64,000 nt of DNA from JAISGQ01 sp045604965 (GTDB lineage: Bacteria; Bacillota; Clostridia; Oscillospirales; Acutalibacteraceae). The stretch spans positions 19,745 to 83,744 of the forward strand of contig JAZUPB010000036.1 of NCBI GenBank assembly GCA_045604965.1. Reading direction: 5' to 3'. Position 1 is the stretch's first letter. Every line of letters begins with the position of its first letter. Of the stretch, positions 36,061-44,691 are shown in pieces. The notes beneath the pieces are model-generated. The model searched no databases, had not been told where the DNA came from, and worked only from the letters and a program-made list of their open reading frames with translations. The position numbers were made by a program, and so were the translations under genes.

Positions 36061-36621
36061 TTAGTATTTATTGCCATAAAAGATTTTTGCCTGTTCGGTA
36101 TATTTCTTTACAAATGCTGTTTTTGCGTTTGTATAAGCATCTCGGTTATGTTCATTTTCTTTCCATAATGAGATTTTTAATTTTTCGTATTCTCTAGCTA
36201 TGAAAGGAAAATCGATTAAGTAATCTCTGAAATATAGTTCGTCATTGTCGCCCAGTTTTCTCAAATGCAAATGGAATACTTGATTGGCAAATCCGTTCTC
36301 CGTATAACCTTTATTAAAGGATAGTTCGTTTTCACTTTGCATCATACAAATATATCCACTACTTAAAATCAAATCTTTATAGTCGGATAAGGTGCTTTCA
36401 GTTGGAATTTCTATAAGAATATCGATAATAGGCTTTGCCCAAATAAAAGAGATTGCCGTGCTTCCAATATGGCTTATTCTTTCTATTTGCGGAAGAGTAT
36501 TTTTTAATAAATGTTCTTCTTCAGAATACCAATCTTTCCAATAGTTTTGATGTTCTGTTAAAATAATTGGAAATAGCTGCCACAGCTCATCCAAGGTCAT
36601 TTCAGATAATTTATTTCTCAC
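36061..36621 (-). CDS. GrpB/UPF0157 family protein (nucleotidyltransferase fold)
   Basis: 186 residues. The family signature I-S-H-I-G-S-T-A-x-x-x-x-x-A-K-P-I-I-D-I-L-I (about 49-70) is intact, as are the H-L-H-L-R strand and the R-D-Y-L/Y-E-x-L-K helices. A GTG start at 36621 is chosen because GGGAGGGG lies 4-5 nt upstream; the TTG at 36636 precedes that site. Third-codon positions are AT-rich compared with the nifSU genes beside it, hinting at recent acquisition. The molecular role is unproven. Confidence 0.85.
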   Translation of the reverse strand: MRNKLSEMTLDELWQLFPIILTEHQNYWKDWYSEEEHLLKNTLPQIERISHIGSTAISFIWAKPIIDILIEIPTESTLSDYKDLILSSGYICMMQSENELSFNKGYTENGFANQVFHLHLRKLGDNDELYFRDYLIDFPFIAREYEKLKISLWKENEHNRDAYTNAKTAFVKKYTEQAKIFYGNKY

Positions 36622-36696
36622 TATTTCCCCTCCCAATTCTTATTTACCTTTGCCACATTGATTAATTATATCAGAATATATCCTTCTTTACAAGAA

Positions 36697-36726
36697 ATGC
36701 CACAGCAACACTGATTGCTGTGGCAT
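36697..36726 (-). terminator. Terminator of nifS-nifU operon
   Basis: A perfect 12-bp stem (36697-36708 with 36715-36726), 6-nt loop. On the minus strand it is followed by TTTCTT. It lies 38 bp after the nifU stop. Confidence 0.75.
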
Positions 36727-36763
36727 AAACCATTTTGTTTGCTTGCAAACTGGCATTTATTTT

Positions 36764-37198
36764 TTACTCGTGACAGCAGTCACAGTCGTGGCAGTCGCCG
36801 CCGATCTCACCGACGATGGGAAGCGGATCTACGCCTTTTCTGGTGTAATAATCCCAAAGGGCAGATTTGATAGCCTGTTCAGCCAGAACAGAGCAGTGGA
36901 CCTTTACAGGGGGAAGTCCGTCGAGAGCTTCCATAACAGCCTTGTTGGTGAGCTTGAGAGCCTCGTCAATAGTCTTGCCCTTAACCATTTCGGTAGCCAT
37001 AGAGCTGGTTGCAACAGCAGCACCGCAGCCAAAGGTCTTGAACTTGACATCGGTAATAACGTTGCTGTCGATTTTAAGATACATACGCATAATATCGCCG
37101 CACTGGGGATTTCCTACTTCACCGACACCGTCAGCGTCAGTAATCTCGCCCACGTTGCGGGGATTTGAAAAATGATCAAGAACTTTATCTGAATACAT
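36764..37198 (-). CDS. nifU: Iron-sulfur cluster scaffold protein NifU/IscU-like
   Basis: 144 residues. The three scaffold cysteines are in place: G-N-P-Q-C-G-D (C33), F-G-C-G-A-A (C57) and V-H-C-S (about C101), with the aspartate two residues after the first. The C-terminus carries an extra tail rich in Cys and His (DCHDCDCCHE) not found in IscU. It receives sulfur from the NifS encoded 13 bp upstream. GAGGTG precedes the ATG. Confidence 0.93.
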   Translation of the reverse strand: MYSDKVLDHFSNPRNVGEITDADGVGEVGNPQCGDIMRMYLKIDSNVITDVKFKTFGCGAAVATSSMATEMVKGKTIDEALKLTNKAVMEALDGLPPVKVHCSVLAEQAIKSALWDYYTRKGVDPLPIVGEIGGDCHDCDCCHE

Positions 37199-37211
37199 TA
37201 TTTACACCTCA

Positions 37212-38393
37212 TTAGTTTTCTTTGATTATCTTATCCCACAGGGGAGACATATCGCGAAGCTTCTGAACGATAGGAGGCAGAACCTCAAGAATATAATCTA
37301 CATCGGATTCATCGTTAAAATCGTCAAAGCTGAGTCTGAGTGAACCGTGAGCAATCTCCTTGGGAAGTCCGATAGCCAGCAGAACGTGACTGGGATCAAG
37401 AGAACCTGAAGTACAGGCAGAACCTGAAGAAGCGCAGACACCTGCATTATCGAGCATAAGGAGCAGGGATTCGCCTTCGATGCCCTCGAAGCAGAAGTTT
37501 GCGTTGCCGGGCAAGCGATGTGTGCGTGAGCCATTTATGTGAGAACGCTCGATCTTAAGGACTTCATCAATAAGTCTGTCTCGCATAGCGGTAAGCTTTT
37601 TGTTTACGGAATCCATATTCTCCACGGCGTTTTTAAGAGCAACAGCCATACCGACGATACCCGCAACATTTTCGGTGCCTGCTCTGCGGTTTCGCTCCTG
37701 AGCACCGCCGTCAATGAGGTTTTCAATTCTGAGACCGAGACGCACATAGAGAAGTCCGACACCCTTGGGTGCGTGGAATTTGTGTCCGGAAACAGAGAGC
37801 ATATCAACATTGAGCTCTTTTACATTTACGGGAATATGACCGACAGCCTGAACAGCATCGGTGTGGAAAAGAACACCCTTTGCCTTGCACACTGCGCCGA
37901 TTTCAGCAATAGGCTGAATGGTGCCTATCTCATTGTTTGCCATAATTACGGTAACAAGAGCGGTATCTTCACGGATAGCATCACTTACCTGCTGCGCGGT
38001 AATAAGTCCATCGTTATCAACGGGGAGGTATGTTACCTCAAAGCCTTCCTTTTCAAGGGCTGCACAGGTGTGAAGCACAGCGTGGTGCTCAATTGCAGTG
38101 GTTATGATGTGTTTCTTGCCTTTTTTTGCCTGAGTATGTGCGGCGCCCTTTATAGCCCAGTTGTCGGCTTCAGAGCCGCAGGAAGTTATAAAAATCTCAT
38201 TGGGCTTGGCACCGAGACAGTCAGCAATGGTCTGGCGTGCATCAATCAGAGCCTTTGCAGCCTCAATGCCCTTGGAGTATATAGATGATGGGTTGCCGTA
38301 ATTGTCGAGATAAAACTCGCTCATTGCGTCAAAAACCTGACGGGATACTTTAGTTGTAGCCGCATTGTCGGCATAAACAAACCTTTTTTCCAA
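37212..38393 (-). CDS. nifS: Cysteine desulfurase
   Basis: A PLP enzyme of 393 residues supplying persulfide for Fe-S clusters. It has Y-A-D-N-A-A-T-T at the N-terminus, A-I-E-H-H-A-V (about 100-106), the PLP lysine in SGHKFHAPKGVG, and the active cysteine in SSGSACTSGS (about 325-334). Translation begins at TTG, with GAAAGG 12 nt upstream. It is first in the nifS-nifU operon. No IscR-type regulator gene is in the window. Confidence 0.94.
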   Translation of the reverse strand: MEKRFVYADNAATTKVSRQVFDAMSEFYLDNYGNPSSIYSKGIEAAKALIDARQTIADCLGAKPNEIFITSCGSEADNWAIKGAAHTQAKKGKKHIITTAIEHHAVLHTCAALEKEGFEVTYLPVDNDGLITAQQVSDAIREDTALVTVIMANNEIGTIQPIAEIGAVCKAKGVLFHTDAVQAVGHIPVNVKELNVDMLSVSGHKFHAPKGVGLLYVRLGLRIENLIDGGAQERNRRAGTENVAGIVGMAVALKNAVENMDSVNKKLTAMRDRLIDEVLKIERSHINGSRTHRLPGNANFCFEGIEGESLLLMLDNAGVCASSGSACTSGSLDPSHVLLAIGLPKEIAHGSLRLSFDDFNDESDVDYILEVLPPIVQKLRDMSPLWDKIIKEN

Positions 38394-38434
38394 AATTATC
38401 GAAGACCTTTCAAAGTCAATTTTCTTTCGGATTT

Positions 38435-38463
38435 AATATATACTAAATTAGTCCACTTTGCAA
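38435..38463 (-). promoter_or_regulatory. nifSU promoter with a palindrome in the spacer
   Basis: On the minus strand TTGCAA (38463-38458), 17-bp spacer, TATATT (38440-38435). The spacer contains the perfect 11-bp palindrome ACTAAATTAGT (38442-38452), which fits the core of Rrf2/IscR type-1 sites (GACT-N5-AGT). Confidence 0.6.
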
Positions 38464-38491
38464 TAGGTTTGCCAAATTTTTGTCGATTTAT

Positions 38492-38941
38492 TCAATTTCT
38501 GTGCATTTCGGTCTGCATAACTGCAACTGTATCACAACGTTCGTTATATTCGTGGCCTGCGTGACCCTTGATCCACTCAAAAGAAACCTCGTGCGCATCC
38601 AGCAGATCGAGCAGTTCTGTCCATAACTGGGGATTTAACGCAGGCTTGCCGTCGCTTTTCTTCCAGCCCTTGGCGCGCCAGGATTTTGCCCAGCCTTTTG
38701 TTACTCCGTCCACAACATATTTTGAATCGGTGACGATGTGAACACTGCACTTTCTTTTAAGAGCCTTGAGCGCTTCTATAACAGCAGTCAGCTCCATACG
38801 GTTGTTGGTGGTTTCGTGCGCGCCTCCGGAGATTTCCTTTTCCTTTCCCATAGAAACGAGTATTGCACACCAGCCTCCTGGTCCCGGATTGCCGGAGCAG
38901 GCACCGTCAGTATATACAGTAACCTTAGTCAGTTCATTCAT
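38492..38941 (-). CDS. rnhA: Ribonuclease HI
   Basis: 149 residues, the size of E. coli RNase HI. Catalytic acidic residues are all present: D12 in YTDGACSGNPGPGG, E50 in NNRMEL, D72 in VTDSKYV, and D137 in NERCD. The basic handle region W-x-x-x-G-W-K-K-S-D-G is intact. It cuts the RNA strand of RNA-DNA hybrids. A weak hairpin (38978-39010) lies in its leader. Confidence 0.96.
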   Translation of the reverse strand: MNELTKVTVYTDGACSGNPGPGGWCAILVSMGKEKEISGGAHETTNNRMELTAVIEALKALKRKCSVHIVTDSKYVVDGVTKGWAKSWRAKGWKKSDGKPALNPQLWTELLDLLDAHEVSFEWIKGHAGHEYNERCDTVAVMQTEMHRN

Positions 38942-38977
38942 AAATAAAACAACCCCTTTGCTCAGAATATTCTAAAC

Positions 38978-39010
38978 CACAAAAAAGTGCGTGTAAAGCA
39001 CATTTTTGTG
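38978..39010. other. Hairpin in rnhA/lipoprotein divergent region
   Basis: Inverted repeat CACAAAAAAGTGC (38978-38990) with GCACATTTTTGTG (38998-39010), one mismatch. It has T-runs on both strands, so it may act as a small bidirectional terminator or an attenuator in the rnhA leader. Confidence 0.45.
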
Positions 39011-39060
39011 CTGTTGATTCCAAAAAAGAAAAAAGTCACAAATACTTTACTGTTTCGCCG

Positions 39061-39089
39061 TTGCAATGGAAATAAGTATATGATATAAT
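39061..39089 (+). promoter_or_regulatory. Promoter for C39-like lipoprotein gene
   Basis: TTGCAA (39061-39066), 17-bp spacer, TATAAT (39084-39089). Confidence 0.65.
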
Positions 39090-39136
39090 TCGTTAGATTT
39101 TTGCATAATGAGCAAATGAAAGGAAATGATATAGTG

Positions 39137-41041
39137 ATGCGTAGTAAAAGAGGTACTGCGGCAGTTGCTGTTTTGCTTGCGGTTGTAATGTCAATGACAT
39201 TTGTGCTCAGCGGCTGTACGGGCTTTTTTGGCGCAAGAGTAGATGCAGAGGGAAACGACCCTTATCAGACCCCGAATATCCGAGGTGTTTGGAATGCCGG
39301 AAGCATAAACGATAAAATCGGGGAATATTATGACAAGCTTATTGCTTCCCTTAAAATTGCAAACTCAAATGAAGCAAACGAACTTGTGGGAAAGATGCGC
39401 TACAGCGTAGAAAATGATGAGGGACAGAACGTTCTGCGTTCCTGGATAGAGGGCTCGGCAGGACAGAAAATAATGCTTCCCGATATCATCCTCAATGCAA
39501 ATGAGTGTGAGGTAGCAGATCACATACCGGAATGTGTAGCTGATTATGAGACATTGAAGTATGCAATGACAGTGGCATCTTTCGGAGTCAATGTAGACAT
39601 ATTCAATATGGATACCGCACTGACAGCAGCTCAGATGGCAGATATACTCGTTGCCTGGTATGAGAGCAAGACAGGGAAAGAAATTGATTATGCAAATGTA
39701 AATTCTTCTGTTCCGGAAGAGAGCTCCAAAAAGCTTTTGGCACTTGTTCCCGATTATCAGTATTCTGAGGAACTCATATACAACAGTGAAGCAACCACAA
39801 CAATGTTTGTTGATACACTTGCACCGCTTATGAGCGAGCTCAATTATGAGATTTACGGCGTATATAGCGGTAATGCAAAGCTTATTGATTTTGTTAAATA
39901 TGCAGAGCTGTTCCTCAGAATGTACTCCCCGGAAGGCATCAATTACGATTATAATCTTGAGCTTCCTGAAGATGGCGAACAGGTTCCTGAGGGAGACGTT
40001 TCAGCAGAGCCCGAAGAGAATGTAAAGCTCAATACCGATTGGGATATTATGGTGTCAGATACCAATCTCTACAATTCTGTAGACAGCGTAAAGATCCAGT
40101 CAGAAGAAGCAATTACAAGACTTGACCTTGCAAAAAATATGCTGCTTGTTCTCAAGGCAGGATTTGATACAGATGCCTCTTCGCAGAAGACCGTTGCAGA
40201 TACTTCTGATGAAAGCGCAAAAGTAATGCTGGAATATTCCATAATGCCCAATTTCCCAAAGGATTCCAATCTCTTTACTCCGAACTATGAGATACGCAGC
40301 AGAGAGATTCCTGTGCTGACCGCAAACTTTACAAAACACTGCTTCTCATCCTGGAACAGCGAAGGCAGCTATCATTATTACGACAATCTCACAATGAATG
40401 ACGTGTGCAGTGCATTTGCCGATATTGAAAGCTTCTATCAGAATTACAGCTACTATGCTTTGGAGGAAGCTTCCGAATCAATAAACAACAGCCCGCAGAA
40501 CGAATGGTTTATGAGCAGCAATGAATCGGGCGAGTATGCAGAAAAGAATGTAACAGTTGCAGCGGTGAATATGGCACTTAATTGGGGCGGAAACAAGGAG
40601 CATACTGTTGAAACTCTCAGAAATGCTTATATTGAAAAGACAACTGATGAATGGAGCACAGACAGAGCGATAGAGGTTCTCGGTGACTTCGGTGTTACAG
40701 CTGAAGAAAAAGAGGATATAACGACTGATGCTGTTCTCGATGAGCTCCGCGACGGAAATATTATACTGGCACGATACAGTAGTACAGGAAAAAATGATGT
40801 GCAGTATATGGTCATTTACGGTTTTAAAAAGAACGGAAACTCAGTAAAATTCCTCTTGAATGATCCCACTGCAAAGCACGATCAGCCCACTTATGCAAAT
40901 GGCAGCACACCCGGAAAAGATGAAGTAATTGAGGGTGAACTGGTTCTCTGGCTCATTAACGAGGCAGGCGGCGATTATACTGTAGTGTATGCTGAAGGCA
41001 ACGGTTCCACTGCTGAAGACGTATCAGCAACAGATGAATAA
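39137..41041 (+). CDS. Lipoprotein with C-terminal C39-like (papain-fold) domain lacking catalytic Cys/His
   Basis: 634 residues. The lipobox LSGC (cysteine about residue 27) predicts membrane anchoring outside. Residues about 30-440 are helical and not recognised. The last 170 follow the peptidase C39_2 order: a helix V-A-A-V-N-M-A-L-N-W-G-G, a V-E-T-L-R helix, A-I-E-V-L-G-D-F-G-V, V-L-D-E-L-R-D-G-N-I-I-L, Q-Y-M-V-I-Y-G-F and L-N-D-P. The catalytic cysteine position is Val and the histidine position is Gln, while the Asp of NDP remains, so a non-proteolytic binding domain is likely. A GTG one codon earlier is an alternative start. Confidence 0.65.
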   Translation: MRSKRGTAAVAVLLAVVMSMTFVLSGCTGFFGARVDAEGNDPYQTPNIRGVWNAGSINDKIGEYYDKLIASLKIANSNEANELVGKMRYSVENDEGQNVLRSWIEGSAGQKIMLPDIILNANECEVADHIPECVADYETLKYAMTVASFGVNVDIFNMDTALTAAQMADILVAWYESKTGKEIDYANVNSSVPEESSKKLLALVPDYQYSEELIYNSEATTTMFVDTLAPLMSELNYEIYGVYSGNAKLIDFVKYAELFLRMYSPEGINYDYNLELPEDGEQVPEGDVSAEPEENVKLNTDWDIMVSDTNLYNSVDSVKIQSEEAITRLDLAKNMLLVLKAGFDTDASSQKTVADTSDESAKVMLEYSIMPNFPKDSNLFTPNYEIRSREIPVLTANFTKHCFSSWNSEGSYHYYDNLTMNDVCSAFADIESFYQNYSYYALEEASESINNSPQNEWFMSSNESGEYAEKNVTVAAVNMALNWGGNKEHTVETLRNAYIEKTTDEWSTDRAIEVLGDFGVTAEEKEDITTDAVLDELRDGNIILARYSSTGKNDVQYMVIYGFKKNGNSVKFLLNDPTAKHDQPTYANGSTPGKDEVIEGELVLWLINEAGGDYTVVYAEGNGSTAEDVSATDE

Positions 41042-41043
41042 AC

Positions 41044-41083
41044 AAAAAATGTTCCGCAGAATTTGTTCTGCGGAACATTTTTT
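41044..41083 (+). terminator. Intrinsic terminator
   Basis: A perfect 17-bp stem (41044-41060 with 41067-41083), 6-nt loop, T6 run, 2 bp after the lipoprotein stop. Confidence 0.9.
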
Positions 41084-41087
41084 GTTG

Positions 41088-41123
41088 TTTTACCGTGAGG
41101 TTTTTATATTTTTACCGTATAAT
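41088..41123 (+). promoter_or_regulatory. Promoter region with direct repeats before ECF sigma gene
   Basis: Two copies of TTTTACCGT (41088-41096 and 41110-41118) lie 22 bp apart, and the second overlaps a TATAAT box (41118-41123). A normal -35 is not evident at the usual spacing. This looks like an operator or an alternative-sigma promoter. Confidence 0.5.
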
Positions 41124-41155
41124 AGGTAAAGAGCCTTTCGGGAAGGAGTGATATT

Positions 41156-41716
41156 ATGAATAACGGGGCGGACAGCTACCACAGATTTCTGAGCGGCGAT
41201 GACGGTGGTCTTGCGGAGATAATCAGGGAGTATAAGGATGGACTTATTTTTTATCTGAACGGATTTGTTGAAAACATTCATACTGCAGAAGAGCTGACAG
41301 AAGATACATTTGTAAAATTGGGAACAAAGAAACCGAGGTATAACAGTTTAAAAGCATCGTTTAAAACCTGGCTGTATACCCTTGCGCGAAATACTGCTTT
41401 GGACTATTTAAGACACAATGGAAAGGCTACGAACATTTCAATTGAAGAGTGTCATTATCTCTCTGATGAAGAGACCATTGAACGCGCATACATATGTGAG
41501 GAAAGAAAAATAACCGTTCACAGAGCACTATGCAAATTAAGACCTCAATACCGACAGATAATATGGTTGGTTTATTTTGAAAATTTCAGTATGAAGGAAG
41601 CAGCGGCAGTTATGAAGAAATCGGTGCACAGCACAGAAAGTCTTGTTTACCGTGCCAGACTGTCACTTAAGACTGAGCTTGAAAAGGAGGGCTTTGAATA
41701 TGAAGAGCTGCAGTGA
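41156..41716 (+). CDS. RNA polymerase ECF sigma factor
   Basis: 186 residues with a sigma-2 region (about 20-90: A-E-E-L-T-E-D-T-F, W-L-Y-T-L-A-R-N-x-A-L-D-Y-L-R) and a sigma-4 helix-turn-helix (about 120-180: F-E-N-F-S-M-K-E-A-A-A-V-M-K-K, then E-S-L-V-Y-R-A-R). GGAAGGAG precedes the ATG. It overlaps its predicted anti-sigma gene by 17 bp and leads the envelope gene cluster. Confidence 0.9.
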   Translation: MNNGADSYHRFLSGDDGGLAEIIREYKDGLIFYLNGFVENIHTAEELTEDTFVKLGTKKPRYNSLKASFKTWLYTLARNTALDYLRHNGKATNISIEECHYLSDEETIERAYICEERKITVHRALCKLRPQYRQIIWLVYFENFSMKEAAAVMKKSVHSTESLVYRARLSLKTELEKEGFEYEELQ

Positions 41717-42410
41717 AATGACAAGCAGTGTTTTTTCAAGAATAGAAGAATATAAAAAGAAAAAAGAAAAAAGGCGAAGATTAATTGCGAAAGCCGTATT
41801 GCCTGTTCTCGGTATATGTCTCGCGGTGCTGATAGGGGGAGTGTATTTGGCACAGGAGAAATACAAACCGGCTGAGGAGAGTGCAGTGAACTCAGAAATA
41901 GAATACAGCGGAGAAAATGTAATTGTAATAAATAAAATTGATGGAGTAAGTGCGAATAGAATGTATATCTGTCTGCTTTTGGAAGATTTTGTGCCTATGA
42001 ATAAGAAGGAACTCAACGAGTATTTTGGGATTGATGTATTTCCTGACGTACCTAGTGATATGAAAGAATGGGATATTGAAAACGATTCTGCAAATTACGG
42101 GATATTCAGAAGAAACGGCGGAACTGGAGAAGTTTATCACGACGGCATAGTGATAAACTATTCAAATAAAGATTTGAGTAGAAACATAAATATTGAGCTT
42201 GCAAAGGGTAAATATCCTTACAGCTGCAGCACTGACTTTGAGCTTTGCTGTGAAAAATCAGTGATTCGCGGCACAGAAGCAGTAATAGGACAATCGGAGA
42301 CAGGAGATTATTTTATCGAGTTTATGTACAGAAATGTAGGATTTCACATAATAATAAACGGCTTATCAATAGAAGAAATAGAAAATGTTATAGAATCGAT
42401 CGTTTCTTAA
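41700..42410 (+). CDS. Predicted membrane anti-sigma factor, DUF4367-like C-terminus
   Basis: 236 residues. A short basic cytoplasmic N-terminus (about 1-28, KKKKEKRRRL) is followed by one membrane helix (about 29-48) and an external domain. The last 60 residues (G-D-Y-F-I-E-F-M-Y-R-N-V-G-F-H-I-I-I-N-G-L-S-I-E-E-I) resemble DUF4367. The ATG at 41700, inside the sigma gene, follows AGGAGGG; a longer upstream frame is only overlap with that gene. Pairing with the ECF factor rests on the 17-bp overlap and the topology. Confidence 0.75.
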   Translation: MKSCSEMTSSVFSRIEEYKKKKEKRRRLIAKAVLPVLGICLAVLIGGVYLAQEKYKPAEESAVNSEIEYSGENVIVINKIDGVSANRMYICLLLEDFVPMNKKELNEYFGIDVFPDVPSDMKEWDIENDSANYGIFRRNGGTGEVYHDGIVINYSNKDLSRNINIELAKGKYPYSCSTDFELCCEKSVIRGTEAVIGQSETGDYFIEFMYRNVGFHIIINGLSIEEIENVIESIVS

Positions 42411-42460
42411 ATAAAAGATATATAGGTGAAAATCAAAGTGGTGTACAGGGCGCGGCGTAA

Positions 42461-42489
42461 TTGACAAAACAGCAGGAATATGGTAGCAT
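42461..42489 (+). promoter_or_regulatory. Promoter for VanY-CapA fusion gene
   Basis: TTGACA (42461-42466), 17-bp spacer, TAGCAT (42484-42489), 48 bp before the ATG, with TTGGAGG as ribosome site. Confidence 0.6.
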
Positions 42490-42537
42490 TTAAGTCGATA
42501 AATACTATATACAGACCTTAATTGGAGGTTGACATAA

Positions 42538-44535
42538 ATGATATCATTGCCCCGGTATAAAACCCCGAGATGGTGGCTGCTCACAGTCGGATTCGGAGTG
42601 CTTATATTGATTCAGAGCATACTGCTGATCGTATCAGGCGTAGATTCAGACAAGAAAGAGAATGTCAAAAAGCCTGAAGAACAGGTAACACAAAATGAAC
42701 AGCCGGATGATTATTGGACTTCGTTAGAAACTCCGAACGAAGATGAGGAGGAAATAATCGAAGAACCCGAAGAAGAGCCGTTGGTAATTATTCCGATGCT
42801 CGTGAGCAAGACTCACGTAATGGACGAAAGCTACAAGCCCACAAACCTTGTGAAAATCGGCAATTCTGTCAAGGGAACATCCAGCCTGCAGATAAATGCA
42901 AATGTTCTTGAGGCATACAAGGTTATGTATGCGGATATTAAGAAAGACGGTGTCACAACACCTGCAATCATCAGTGCGTACAGACCTTATTCAAAACAGA
43001 AGCAGCTTTATGATGCAAAGGTCGCTCAGTACGGTCCCGGTCAGAAGGTTACAGCAGCACCGGGAACTTCTGAGCATCAGTACGCCGCCTGCATAGATAT
43101 TTCAACTGACGGTACCTGTCAGAACAATTTCGGAGAACTGGATATAGGCAAATGGGTGGCAAAAAACAGCTACAAGTATGGATTCGTTATAAGATATCCT
43201 TCAGACAAGAAAGAACTTACAGGTATAAATTTTGAGCCCTGGCATCTCAGATATGTAGGCGTAGAGCACGCAACAAAAATGTATGAATTGGGCTATTGCC
43301 TTGAGGAATACGTTGATTATTTGCGTGAGAACTTTACAAATACAGTAGAAGAGACAACTCCGGACGATTTCCCTGCACCGAGATGGGCAGGAGATACGAG
43401 AGAAGACCTCAAGGAGAAAGAAGAGGAGAAGGACGGAGAGAAGGAAGGCTCAACAGCATATTACAATGTAAAGACTGCAGAAGGAAATTATGCCGCACTT
43501 GTAAATCAGTACATTGAATACGAGCGCAGTGTGATGAATTCCGATGAGAAGATAGTGACCTTTGTCGGAGACTGTACTCTCGGCACCTGGCCCGATTCCA
43601 ATAAAAAGACAAATTACACCGCAATATATGAAGCAGCAGGAAGCCCCACATATTCCTTTGATCAGGTCAAGTCGTTCTTCTTTAATGACGACTATACATA
43701 CATTAATCTTGAAACAACGCTTACCACATCAAAGGACAAAGCAACATCACAGTATTACAATTTCAAAGGCTCACCTTCCTGGGCAAAGGATATGATAGCC
43801 GCCAGCGGAGTTGACGGCTGCAACCTTGCCAACAACCACGCATATGACTGGGGAAAATCAGGATATGAAGAAACAGTCAAGAGCATAAAGGAAGCGGGAA
43901 TGCAGGTCGGCGATGAAGAGCTTGTAGTTGTGACAACGCTTGACGATGTTGAAATGGTGCTCATTTCCTGCAACTACATTTATCCCAGCGGAGGAAGATC
44001 AAAGCGTTACGGTGACAGCCTTACAGAGTATATTGTTTCTCTCGTAAAGCAGTATAAGAGAACTGATAATATAGTTATCGTAAATGCCCATTGGGGACTT
44101 GAACGCCGTGAAGATGCCAACGGAGACCAGGCAAAGCCTGCACATAAATTCATTGACGCAGGCGCTGATATGGTAGTAGGGCATCATCCTCATACTCTTC
44201 AGGGAGCAGAGCTTTACAAGGGCAAATATATCTTCTACAGCCTCGGCAATTTTGCATTCGGAGGAAAGGGTTCAACAGACTCTGTTAACCGTATAGCGTT
44301 GATGCTGAGAGTAAGACTGGCAAAAAGAAACGGAGAAGCGGTCGTAGCAGGTGTAATCGGAGTGCCCTGTTATACTACATCGGCAGAAAATGTGTCTGTA
44401 AATAACTATCAGCCCAGACCTCTCTGTTCTGAGAAGGCTGCCGATATTCAGAAGCACATTCTCAAAATTTCCAAATCATATCTCAGCAACCCGATAACCG
44501 AACTTGACTGCCCCACAGCATCGTGGGATATCTAA
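42538..44535 (+). CDS. VanY-type D,D-carboxypeptidase fused to CapA-type metallophosphoesterase
   Basis: 665 residues. After one membrane helix (about 13-33) and an acidic linker comes an M15B peptidase domain (about 90-265). Its zinc ligands are H180 and D187 in S-x-H-x-x-x-x-x-x-D and H236 in EPWHLRYVG, with E233 as base. A Glu/Lys-rich linker (about 285-305) leads to a CapA metallophosphatase domain (about 338-610) with GDCTLG, INLETTLT, NLANNHAYDWG, NAHWG and GHHPHTLQG. Both active sites look intact. It should act outside the membrane on peptidoglycan stem peptides and an unknown phosphoester or polymer. Confidence 0.9.
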   Translation: MISLPRYKTPRWWLLTVGFGVLILIQSILLIVSGVDSDKKENVKKPEEQVTQNEQPDDYWTSLETPNEDEEEIIEEPEEEPLVIIPMLVSKTHVMDESYKPTNLVKIGNSVKGTSSLQINANVLEAYKVMYADIKKDGVTTPAIISAYRPYSKQKQLYDAKVAQYGPGQKVTAAPGTSEHQYAACIDISTDGTCQNNFGELDIGKWVAKNSYKYGFVIRYPSDKKELTGINFEPWHLRYVGVEHATKMYELGYCLEEYVDYLRENFTNTVEETTPDDFPAPRWAGDTREDLKEKEEEKDGEKEGSTAYYNVKTAEGNYAALVNQYIEYERSVMNSDEKIVTFVGDCTLGTWPDSNKKTNYTAIYEAAGSPTYSFDQVKSFFFNDDYTYINLETTLTTSKDKATSQYYNFKGSPSWAKDMIAASGVDGCNLANNHAYDWGKSGYEETVKSIKEAGMQVGDEELVVVTTLDDVEMVLISCNYIYPSGGRSKRYGDSLTEYIVSLVKQYKRTDNIVIVNAHWGLERREDANGDQAKPAHKFIDAGADMVVGHHPHTLQGAELYKGKYIFYSLGNFAFGGKGSTDSVNRIALMLRVRLAKRNGEAVVAGVIGVPCYTTSAENVSVNNYQPRPLCSEKAADIQKHILKISKSYLSNPITELDCPTASWDI

Positions 44536-44548
44536 GTAAATATCAAAT

Positions 44549-44583
44549 AAAAAAGCTGCGGTGTTTTAAATCGCAGCTTTTTT
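44549..44583 (+). terminator. Intrinsic terminator
   Basis: A 12-bp stem (44549-44560 with 44572-44583) with a T6 end, 13 bp after the fusion gene. Confidence 0.85.
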
Positions 44584-44691
44584 GCGTAAAAAGGAAGAAT
44601 AGAAAATAATATTAATAAATTTGTCTTGTTTCCGATACAGGTTTATTATAAAATAAAACAGAAAATAATATGAAGGAAGGTCAGCTATACT

